From IMG/VR virus record IMGVR_UViG_3300027499_000006, positions 1-64,000 of that record: 64,000 nt of DNA; one strand, 5' to 3'. Source of the stretch: a virus. Below the pieces are notes generated by a model that saw only the letters and a list, made by a program, of their open reading frames with translations, did no database searches and was not told the origin of the DNA. The position numbers and the translations under genes are program-made. How positions within the stretch are numbered: position 1 is the first letter of the stretch; each line of letters begins with the position of its first letter. Below, piece by piece: positions 26,265-34,200 of this stretch.

Positions 26265-27140
26265 ATGGTCTTTCCAAAGAATGGCGTTGTAACGGCACCC
26301 AAGATTGTGCCTTCCGCATTTGGACTTTTGACTGTTGCCAAGCCCGAGAACTCTGCCGATGAGGACAGATGGATTCGTGGATTTGCCCAAGAGTGGGAGA
26401 CCACAGTCAACTACCTGACCAACTGGGACGACACAGACACAACGTCAGATGCAATTGTCAACAATGCAACAGTTAACTACTACGACGACATCAAGCCTTT
26501 CTTCATTGAAGTTGAAGAAAACATTTCTACTTTAGGTCTAATCGGGCTGGACAGATTCGCCCGTCTTACTCGTCAAATTGAGGGTGTTTCTCAGAAAGCT
26601 ATGGAAACTGAGCTTTGGGATGGGACCATCCGCAAAGGCGAAAGCCACAATAATCTCGCACTTTCTTCTGCGGGAGCAACAGTTCTTAATGGTGGAACAG
26701 CACTTAATGCACGTCGCGCACTTGCCCTTCTTGAGTTTCAGATGGGAACTGTGTCCCACGCGGGGGAGCAGGGAGTAATCCACATGACTCGCGACGTTTT
26801 TGCCCTAATTAGTGCAAATGGTCAAGCTTTCTACCACGAAGAGGGAATGGACCACTTGCAGACTCTTGCGGGAACTCCCGTAATTGTTGGCTCCGGCTAC
26901 ACAGGTGTGGGACCAGATGGCGACGCAAACCTATCTGCCACTGCCACAAACAAATGGATGTATGCCACTGGCACTGTCAAGACTTATCTTGGTGAGGTTG
27001 ATGTGGTAAACGATAACTTGGCACAAGCTTATGATGTGTCGGGAAACCAGAATGACATGAAGCTAAAAGCAATTCGCCCAGCGGCGGTTTACTTTGACCC
27101 TTCGATACACCTCGCAGTACGAGTAGACCTCACGGTTTAA
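26265..27140 (+). CDS. Second capsid-like protein (291 aa)
   Basis: 291 residues from ATG 26265, preceded by AAGGAATAATCAC. It has DRWIRGFAQEWETTVNYLTN, then KPFFIEVEENISTLGLIGLD, METELWDGTIRK, LALLEFQMGTVSHAGEQGVI and a C-terminal KLKAIRPAAVYFDPSIHLAV. The E-loop-like acidic segment, the later 'GxxGVIHMTR' strand and the final beta strands resemble smaller capsid proteins encoded next to the main shell gene in some actinophages, annotated there as capsid pentamer or minor capsid proteins. I infer a vertex or auxiliary shell role. It could alternatively be an encapsulated or decoration protein. No enzymatic motif. Confidence 0.6.
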   Translation: MVFPKNGVVTAPKIVPSAFGLLTVAKPENSADEDRWIRGFAQEWETTVNYLTNWDDTDTTSDAIVNNATVNYYDDIKPFFIEVEENISTLGLIGLDRFARLTRQIEGVSQKAMETELWDGTIRKGESHNNLALSSAGATVLNGGTALNARRALALLEFQMGTVSHAGEQGVIHMTRDVFALISANGQAFYHEEGMDHLQTLAGTPVIVGSGYTGVGPDGDANLSATATNKWMYATGTVKTYLGEVDVVNDNLAQAYDVSGNQNDMKLKAIRPAAVYFDPSIHLAVRVDLTV

Positions 27141-27187
27141 CTGTACAATTGAAATAACCAACAAGCTGAAAAAGGAGAATAGCTAAC

Positions 27188-28243
27188 ATGGCTACTCAAG
27201 ATTATGCCGCAAGCATTCAAGGTGTGTCCATCCGTGTCACGCGCCTGAATGCCGACGGGACACTCGCTAATGGCGCTGGGGATAGCTACACTACCTCGGC
27301 TTTTATGCGCATGTCTTTCACCCCAGAGTACGAAGAAGGCGATGAAATTACAGAGAAGTCGGCCAACGGCTCCATCTGTGTTTCTTACAAAGCCCCTGAC
27401 ACACTCAAGCGCATCACGATGGAACTTGCCATCTGTGAGCCCGACCCCGAGCTGACAAACCTCATTTCTGGTGGTCTCTTGCTTCGCAAGAACCTCGGAA
27501 CTTTTGGTACACCCAACCGCAAGAGCATTGGTTGGTCGTCACCAAACGTTGGAGATGACCCCTCTGGTAACGGTGTTGCCATTGAATGTTGGTCCTTCGC
27601 GGTTAAGGACGGACGTCGTGCTTCGACTCTTCCGTACTTCCACTGGGTCTTCCCCTACGCCAAGCTTCGCCAGAGTGGTGACCGAGTTATCGAAAACGGT
27701 ATGCTCGCAAACACCTTCGAAGGCTATGGATTGGGCAACGTTAGTTTCGGCTCCGGCCTTGACGAGCGCTGGGAGTTCCCAACTGCCACGGAGCGTCCAT
27801 ACTCATACGCTCGCGCTTCCTATGCACCGACTGGACGTAATGGATTCTACACTTGGCATGGTGAACTGGACGCTACCATCACAGACCTAGCTGTCGCATC
27901 TAACGTTGCTACCGTTACCACATCCGCAGCACACACTTTTGCTGTTGGTGACGAGGTCATAATTGATTCTCTTGAGGATTCGGGAAATGTCGTTTACGAT
28001 GGCACCTACACAATCACTGTTGTACCATCAACTACCACCTTCAGGTTCGCGTTTACGGGTGACAACCTAACTGAAGAGGCAGCCACGGGAACAGCTACTG
28101 TTCTCGCCGGTAGTCGTGAGGTGACCACCCTGCCAGACGTCAACACTGAGTCTGACGGAGATAACGTACCTGGTGCTGTTGACTTCAACGCCGACGAGCC
28201 GATTGACTTTGTCTTGAACTCGTCTGAGGACCCCGCGTCCTAA
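27188..28243 (+). CDS. Major tail protein with C-terminal beta-repeat domain
   Basis: 351 residues from ATG 27188, with AAAGGAG upstream. The tube domain shows RMSFTPEYEEGDEITEKSA, CVSYKAPDTLKRITMELAIC and EPDPELTNLISGG, landmarks of siphovirus major tail proteins. From about residue 230 a separate module follows (NVATVTTSAAHTFAVGDEVI then YDGTYTITVVPSTTTFRFAF). This is the same beta-repeat that is multiplied in the tail proteins at 35383, 38209 and 41505. Surface-exposed C-terminal modules on tail tubes often adhere to cells. The gene lies before the head-tail connector genes, not after them as is usual, which leaves some doubt. Confidence 0.72.
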   Translation: MATQDYAASIQGVSIRVTRLNADGTLANGAGDSYTTSAFMRMSFTPEYEEGDEITEKSANGSICVSYKAPDTLKRITMELAICEPDPELTNLISGGLLLRKNLGTFGTPNRKSIGWSSPNVGDDPSGNGVAIECWSFAVKDGRRASTLPYFHWVFPYAKLRQSGDRVIENGMLANTFEGYGLGNVSFGSGLDERWEFPTATERPYSYARASYAPTGRNGFYTWHGELDATITDLAVASNVATVTTSAAHTFAVGDEVIIDSLEDSGNVVYDGTYTITVVPSTTTFRFAFTGDNLTEEAATGTATVLAGSREVTTLPDVNTESDGDNVPGAVDFNADEPIDFVLNSSEDPAS

Positions 28244-28257
28244 CAAGTACCAACGAT

Positions 28258-28294
28258 TAAGCGGGTGGTATGCGTAATGTGTACCACCCGCTTA
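28258..28294 (+). promoter_or_regulatory. Long perfect hairpin before the adaptor gene
   Basis: TAAGCGGGTGGTA (28258-28270) and TACCACCCGCTTA (28282-28294) give 13 perfect base pairs around an 11-base loop. No T-tract follows. The ribosome site AAGGAGGG begins five bases after the stem. It may be a transcription attenuator or an mRNA-processing or stabilising stem separating the abundant tail-tube mRNA from the scarce connector mRNA. Confidence 0.65.
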
Positions 28295-28310
28295 CCGTAA
28301 GGAGGGCAAA

Positions 28311-29369
28311 ATGACTAACTTGTGGCTCACAACCCAGGAGCTCGGCGCAGACTGGGAAGATTCGCCCTACGCAGAAGAGGCAGTTCGTAGTGCCTCATAT
28401 ATTCTGTGGGCTCTTTCTGGTCGCAAATACACAGGGCTCACAACAGTAACTGAGCGGTACGTTCGCTTTGTGCCCCTCATCAATACTCGTATGCTCCAGC
28501 AGGAAGCGATTCTCAACTCTCGCGTAAACCGCGCCCTCCAGCTTGTTGAGCCTTGGGTCTCTCCCGAAACTAGGATTAGACTTCGTGGCCAAGCTGTTCG
28601 AGAGATTAAGACAGTGCGTGCCACTAATGGGGACATAATGTCTCCCGATAAGTATTACCTTGTTGACCACTCAACAATACAGTTTGCCGAGGGCGCTCTG
28701 ATTGTTCCTGCCGACATCGAGATTACTTACACATACGGTTCTGAGCCACCCGTCATGGGTAAAATGGTTGCCAAGAGGCTCGCCACTGAACTTCTAAAGT
28801 CGTGGAACGGACACTCCGACTGCGCTCTCCCCGAGCGTGTGACGTCTATCACTAGGCAGGGAGTCTCCTATACTCTGCTAGATAGCCAAGACTTTCTTGA
28901 GGAAATGCGTCTTGGTATTTATGAAATTGATTTGTTCCTGAAGACAGTTAACCCCAACAAGGCTCAGAAGCGCTCTAAAGTGTTTTCCCCCGACATCTCT
29001 CGTGCTCGCAGATACACACCAAAACCTATTAAGCTTGCAGTAGACGCAGATTTTGACATTTCTGTACCCAAGCTAGGGATTGGAACCAAGAGTTTTACCC
29101 TAGAAGATGTCAACGCAGAGTTTCTCGAGTCTGAGGCTGGTTGGACACTCCAACTAGTTCTCAAGAGTTGGGGCGCTGACAGACAGAAGACTTTAACCGA
29201 TGAAGAGTATATAAGTTTAGAAGACGGAGAAATAACCGTATCTATCTCATATTACGATGCATACTCCGCCATTCAGTACACCGACCCAGGGACTTGGGAC
29301 CTCTACGGTGAGAAAGATGGGGAGCTTACTCCTATTGCATCTGGTAACTTGTCTATAAATCTAAATTAG
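28311..29369 (+). CDS. Head-to-tail adaptor
   Basis: 352 residues, ATG 28311 behind AAGGAGGGCAAA. The N-terminal helical part (WEDSPYAEEAVRSASYILWA, then SGRKYTG) and the middle (IQFAEGALIVPADIEITYTY, MVAKRLATELLKSWNG, ITRQGVSYTLLDSQDFLE) match the adaptor proteins that dock on the portal in siphoviruses. Adaptors are usually shorter, about 120-230 residues. Here about 120 extra C-terminal residues from KPIKLAVDADFDISV form a beta-rich extension with YISLEDGEITVSISYYDAY, perhaps an Ig-like decoration of the neck. The following genes encode other neck proteins. Confidence 0.75.
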   Translation: MTNLWLTTQELGADWEDSPYAEEAVRSASYILWALSGRKYTGLTTVTERYVRFVPLINTRMLQQEAILNSRVNRALQLVEPWVSPETRIRLRGQAVREIKTVRATNGDIMSPDKYYLVDHSTIQFAEGALIVPADIEITYTYGSEPPVMGKMVAKRLATELLKSWNGHSDCALPERVTSITRQGVSYTLLDSQDFLEEMRLGIYEIDLFLKTVNPNKAQKRSKVFSPDISRARRYTPKPIKLAVDADFDISVPKLGIGTKSFTLEDVNAEFLESEAGWTLQLVLKSWGADRQKTLTDEEYISLEDGEITVSISYYDAYSAIQYTDPGTWDLYGEKDGELTPIASGNLSINLN

Positions 29370-29385
29370 ACCGGAGAGACAAACA

Positions 29386-29898
29386 ATGTCAGTTATCAAC
29401 ATTAGCAATCTAGATTTAGACCCAACGGCCTTAAATCTTAGGGACCTGCTCGAGGGAGTTCTGAATAGAGTTGTAAGTATTTACGAGTCATATGGAATGC
29501 CACTTCCTACTAGACGCTACTACACCTTTGGACAGCCTGCCGTCGACTGTGAACAAGTTGTTGTCTCGTTTGCTCAAATGTATTTAGGCCCCCCAGGGGA
29601 TGAAGCATCTCTCCCCCAAAGATGCAACATGCCAAGAACAGTAGTTATGAACATCTTTGTCTCTCGGGCTATCCCTGTAGTGGGCGCTAATGGTAAGGCC
29701 CCAGATGGAGATAAAATTGAAAAGGCAGCTGAAGTATCTGCTGTCGATGCTTGGATTCTTATGAACTCTCTCTATCTACTTGACCAGTGGGAGGAAGACG
29801 GTCCTTTTGGGCTGGGGGTTATTGCAACAGTAGATGTGGATGAGCCCCAAGGCGGGTTCCAAACAGTCAACATGCAAATAACCATGGCGGTCCCCTAA
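29386..29898 (+). CDS. Tail terminator-like protein
   Basis: 170 residues from ATG 29386, with GGAGAGAC upstream. The helix LRDLLEGVLNRVVSIYESYG is followed by QPAVDCEQVVVSFAQMYLGP, MNIFVSRAIPVV and a C-terminal EPQGGFQTVNMQITMAVP. The last element, a beta strand after PQGGF, is typical of tail terminators in mycobacteriophage-like tails, which cap the tube and join it to the neck. The stop overlaps the next ATG (TAATG). Confidence 0.65.
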   Translation: MSVINISNLDLDPTALNLRDLLEGVLNRVVSIYESYGMPLPTRRYYTFGQPAVDCEQVVVSFAQMYLGPPGDEASLPQRCNMPRTVVMNIFVSRAIPVVGANGKAPDGDKIEKAAEVSAVDAWILMNSLYLLDQWEEDGPFGLGVIATVDVDEPQGGFQTVNMQITMAVP

Positions 29899-30443
29899 TG
29901 GTTTATGGAATTAGAGACAGCTGGGTCCTTTGGGGGGCAAGGAGAATTGCTCGTTCATTAGCTAGAGCGGGAACGGTGGCTGCTTCTGGTTTTGGGGGTA
30001 CTGACGGAGTTAGATATACCTGGCGTGTGGGTAATGTAAAAATATATGACGCCAAATTAAAAACTATGTTGAAGGGGCCTAGAGGCGATGTAGCAAGATT
30101 TATGAGGGGTATTGGACAAGAAATTCAAGTTTTAGCTAAGCAACAAGTAAAAATTAGAACCGGAAAGCTGAGAAGCTCCATCAGAGTAACCCAAAGAACG
30201 TGGAGAACTGAGCGAGCAGTGGAAGTTGGTTCTAAGATGAAATATGCATATATGCATCACGAGGGCACTAGACCGCACTTAATTGTTCCCGTTAGAGCCA
30301 CTCATTTAAAGTTCCGCTCAGGTGCCCGAATTGTTTTTGCTAAATCTGTCCTACACCCTGGGACTAGGGCTAACCCATATCTCAGGAGAGCAATGCGCCT
30401 AGTTATGATGTCTTCCACTTACAACGCTCGAATTGGGGCTTAG
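29898..30443 (+). CDS. HK97 gp10-like neck protein
   Basis: 181 residues from ATG 29898, which shares one base with the previous stop. The basic N terminus (RRIARSLARAGTVAASGFG) is followed by the characteristic QQVKIRTGKLRSSIRV and later YMHHEGTRPHLIVPV, then VLHPGTRANPYLRRAM. The 'R-T-G-x-L-R-x-S-I' and 'H-P-G-T-x-x-x-P-Y-L' elements are the signature of the HK97 gp10 family of head-tail connector proteins. It would complete the neck with its two upstream neighbours. The base composition is more A/T-rich than the capsid genes. Confidence 0.72.
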   Translation: MVYGIRDSWVLWGARRIARSLARAGTVAASGFGGTDGVRYTWRVGNVKIYDAKLKTMLKGPRGDVARFMRGIGQEIQVLAKQQVKIRTGKLRSSIRVTQRTWRTERAVEVGSKMKYAYMHHEGTRPHLIVPVRATHLKFRSGARIVFAKSVLHPGTRANPYLRRAMRLVMMSSTYNARIGA

Positions 30444-30459
30444 AGTTTTGTTTCTCAGG

Positions 30460-30465
30460 TATACT
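30460..30465 (+). promoter_or_regulatory. -10 box of the tail promoter, inside a small palindrome
   Basis: TATACT within CTCAG-GTATA-CTGAG (30455-30469). The TATACTGAG string is identical to that of the strong leftward promoter at 219-224. No good -35 is present. It would start a transcript for the chaperone and tape-measure genes. Confidence 0.5.
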
Positions 30466-30523
30466 GAGTATTAGGCTGAATGCCAAAATGACAATTTAAG
30501 TTAACGAAAAAAGGAAAAATATA

Positions 30524-30865
30524 ATGAGTGAAAAAGCTAGGTTCAAAGACTTTGGAGCTGGAGTAGCAAAAGAGGCTAGTCCGCTTTCATTTAAAATTCA
30601 TTCTGAGGAGTTTCATTGTGTTCCCAGAATTCAGGGTCAAGTTCTTCTTGATTTGATTGCCAGCACTGGCGACAATAGTGCTCAAAATTCTGCTGGAGTT
30701 ATGAATATGTTCTTTAAGAATGTTCTTCAGGATGAGAGTTACACACGATTTGACGCTCTCACCCGCGACAAAAACCGCATCGTGGAAGTTGAGACTCTTG
30801 CTGAGATTGTTTCTTGGCTTATGGAAGAGTACTCTGACCGCCCCCCGACGCAGCCAGAGGATTAA
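30524..30865 (+). CDS. Tail assembly chaperone, short form (gpG-like)
   Basis: 113 residues from ATG 30524, with AAAAAAGGAAAAATATA as leader. Features are FKIHSEEFHCVPRIQGQVLL near the N terminus and a helical VETLAEIVSWLMEEYSDRP near the end, as in gpG-type chaperones that coat the tape measure during tail assembly. It terminates shortly after the slippery run CCCCCCG. Most ribosomes make this form. A minority shift frame to make the longer protein (30524-31275). It lies directly before the tape-measure gene, the standard position. Confidence 0.82.
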   Translation: MSEKARFKDFGAGVAKEASPLSFKIHSEEFHCVPRIQGQVLLDLIASTGDNSAQNSAGVMNMFFKNVLQDESYTRFDALTRDKNRIVEVETLAEIVSWLMEEYSDRPPTQPED

Positions 30866-31275
30866 TAGGTTGGGCTATAGCCCTCTGGCCCTACATAAAT
30901 GGAAAAGCCCTAACACAACACCTTAGTTTGAAAGAAATGGAGGCATCAGAGATGCTTGATGTTATTCATTTTTATCTTGAGGATGATTTTGCGGGCAACT
31001 CTCAAGAGTCAATACAAATTAGAAGCATGTCTCGAGAAAACCTATATCAAGAGCTATATGGAGTGACATACCAGTTCCCCGTAAAAAATAGTGAATCCCG
31101 AAAAGGAAAATCCTTTGACGTCGAAATGTTACCGTTCGACAACGAAGATGGACCAGAGGAAGAGATAAAGCCGTTTGACCCCAAACAAAAGGCGAAGCCC
31201 TATGTTGCTCCGACACTTGTTTCCGCTTCTGAGCCACTTCCCTTCGGGAACATACTAGATGCACCACTGAAATAG
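30524..31275 (+). CDS. Tail assembly chaperone, -1 frameshift fusion (gpGT-like)
   Basis: Joined reading: 30524-30847, then -1 to 30847-31275, giving about 250 residues. After the shift the frame is open from 30841 onward with no stop and reads PPDAARGLIGWAIALWPYI, the typical start of the T part, then LKEMEASEMLDVIHFYLEDD and a Pro/Lys-rich C terminus. The in-frame ATG at 30928 is internal and is not taken as a real start. The fusion recruits tail tube subunits to the tape measure. Frame arithmetic, slippery sequence and position all agree. Confidence 0.85.
30841..30847 (+). promoter_or_regulatory. Programmed -1 ribosomal frameshift site (CCCCCCG)
   Basis: In the zero frame the heptamer reads C-CCC-CCG. 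Slipping back one base leaves CCC in the P site and CCC in the A site, a textbook X-XXY-YYZ arrangement. The zero frame stops 18 bases later (TAA 30863-30865), while the -1 frame continues to 31275. Confidence 0.85.
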
Positions 31276-31282
31276 GTAGATA

Positions 31283-34200
31283 ATGGCAGTCGTTGGCGAA
31301 GCCCACATCATTGTTAGAGCTATTACTACTTCCGTTGAGAAGGATATTCGTAAAGGGTTTAGCGGTATATCTGGTGCTGGTGGTGAGGCTGGAGACAATT
31401 TAGGTAAGTCTTTTAGAAAAGCTCTCGATAAGCAGATGAGTGCTAGCGGACCAGGGAAGCTTGCAGACGCACTTAGAGGACTTGTCCCTGAGGCTGAAAG
31501 AGTATATCTACAGTTTAGGCGACTTACTCGTATTGGCTATGCTGCCCAAGCTGGGTTTGGTGCCATTGTCGGTTCAATTGGCTCCATTGTAGGCGGGCTA
31601 GGTGCTTTAATTGGTGTTGCTGGGGCTGCCGCATCCTCGCTTATTGCGGTGGCCAGCGCTGGTGCAAGTATTGGAACAGCATTTGGGGTTGCTAAATTTG
31701 CTTTTGGCGGTATTGGAGAAGCAATGCAAGAAGCCAGGGGTGGTGGTGGTGGAGGTGGACAGGACAACACTGCAGCTATAGAGGCTGCGCAACGTAAGTT
31801 GGCAGAAGTTATTGCAAAAAATAGCGACAAACTAGTTGACGCAAACAACAAGGTGACAGTAGCGCAGGAAAAACTTAATCGAGCTCTAAGGGAGGGTAGG
31901 GAGGAACTTCAGCAAATATCCTTCTCTGCCGAGCAAGCTGCTCTCGATGAGAAAGAGGCAGCTATTGAACTGGAGAAAGCCAGAGAGACACTCCAAGGTG
32001 TGCAAGACCTACCACCAAATTCTAGGGCTCGAAGAGAGGCGCTTCTTGCATATGAGCAAGCCGAACTAAATCTCAGATTGGCTCAAGACGCTGCCTCGGA
32101 CTTGGCTACTGAAGAGCAGAGACTATCTCGATTAGGTGTCGAAGGCACGGAAGATGTTATTGATGCTAGGCGGGAGCTAGCCGAAGCAGAAGAAGACAGA
32201 ATCAGAGTTATCAGAGACAATGCTTTTGACTTAGCAGATGCTGAAGCTGACCTTGAGGAAGCCCTACGAAAAACTTCTGCAGCACTTGGAGCAGCTACCC
32301 GAGCCTATGACAAGTTGACTGCCAGTCAAAAAGTTTTTGTTGGATTCCTGAAACAGATTAAACCCCTCTTTGCTGGGCTACGAGAAGATGTTGCTGGGGG
32401 GTTCCTTCCAGTTCTTCAGACACAGATACAGAGGTTTATTGACGCTGGGCTCGTAGGAGTTCTTAGTGCGGGGTTTACTGAAATTGGTGTTGCCCTTGGC
32501 GAGACTAGTGAGCTATTTACAAGCGCGTTCTTGAATTCTCGGGGGCTAGATAATCTTTCTAGCTTCTTCACTACTACAGCTCGAGTAGTTCCTTCTATGG
32601 GTAGGGCACTAGGTCTTAGTTTTGGGAGCTTCCTAGAAGTACTAAAGGCTGCCGAGCCAATCACTATAAGATTTGTAGAGTTTATTGAGGGCAAGGCAGA
32701 GACTCTCCAAAATTTTCTAAGTGTTAAAGGCGCAAGTGGAGAACTTGAAGCATTCTTTACTAGAGCTGGGGATTTGGGTGCCCGCTTTGGAGACGTATTT
32801 GGGAACATATTTGGGTTCTTAGGCGATATTATTATGGCCAACTTTGGACCTGGTAGTGGCGGAGACATGGTCCTATCGTGGCTTCAAAAAGTCACACAGG
32901 GATTTAATGATATTGACCCAACCTTCTTGGAGAGCTACTTTAAGGGTGCATCAGAAAATGCAATTGCTCTCCTAGACTCATTTGGAATTTTGTTCGAGCT
33001 CCTTATTAGAGCTGGTGATGACCCTGGGGTCAAGGGATTTTATGACAATCTAAACCAAGGTGCTTCAGCACTAGCAATAATTATTAGGGAGTCTGTGGCA
33101 GCTGCTCCATCTTTAGGAAGATTTTTGGCCCTAGCGACCGAAATTATTGCTATATTTGCCGACTCTGGGTCTGTCAAGGCATTTTTTGACACACTAAATA
33201 TAGGTCTTGGGGCACTTCTCAACTTCCTAGAAGCGATAAAACCGGCTATTGACTTTGTTGGACCAATTTTTGCTACCATTACCGCTATAACCTTGATGGG
33301 CTCTCTTCTACTTACAGTAGGTAAAGTCTTTGCTGGATTCGGCATTACTGCGCTTACTAGTCTGGCAAGAATACCCGCAACTGCCACTCTTGGTATTAAC
33401 GGCTTAACAGGTTTATCTGGTGCTTCTACGAGGGCAGCTGCTGCTCTTGCAACTGTTGGCCCCGCTGCCACGGTAACCGCAGCGCAGACGACAGCTGCTG
33501 CCAAACTTACAGCTGCTGGATGGACTGTTGTGCCTCCCGCCATTGCAAAATCAACAGCTGCTCTTGCAACTGTTGGCCCCGCTGCCACGGTAACCGCAGC
33601 GCAGACGACAGCTGCTGCCAAACTTACAGCTGCTGGATGGACTGTTGTGCCTCCCGCCGCGGGGGCAGCAGCTACAGCATCAACAGTTGCTGGAACAGCG
33701 ATAAAGGCCGCTTTTGGTCCGATTGGTATAGCGATTGGATTAGTAACTGCAGCTTTTGCTTTACTTGCGTACCAATCTGGGAAAACTCAGGAGGCAATTG
33801 ATAATGCCTCTGTAGCGACAACAAACGCCATGAAGTCTGGGGCTGACGGAACAGAAATCTTTAATAGCGCTCTCGCAGCCGTTGGGGATACTGCCACTAG
33901 GGATGTTCTTGCTGGGACCAAGAATCTTGCCGGTAGCATAGATGGTCTAATCTCCAGTCAGGAGAACGCTACCACAGTAATGACACGCTATGGTAGGGCT
34001 ACTATAGGCCCGAACAAAATCTCAGAGGGATATAAAAATACCCTAGAAGCTGTCGGAAATTCTTTGGGAAACCTTGCTACAACTAATCTTCCCGAAGCTC
34101 AACGCAGTTTTAGTAGTCTGGTAAAAGCACAGAAAATCTCCAACGACGGTGCTTTGGAAATGCTTGCCACCAATGACGGTATGAGGCAGTCTTTTATTGA

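Noticed and set aside
30928-31275. Separate 115-residue gene starting at ATG 30928
   Set aside because: No ribosome site precedes the ATG, and the frame is open back to the slippery CCCCCCG, so it is the 3' part of the frameshifted chaperone.
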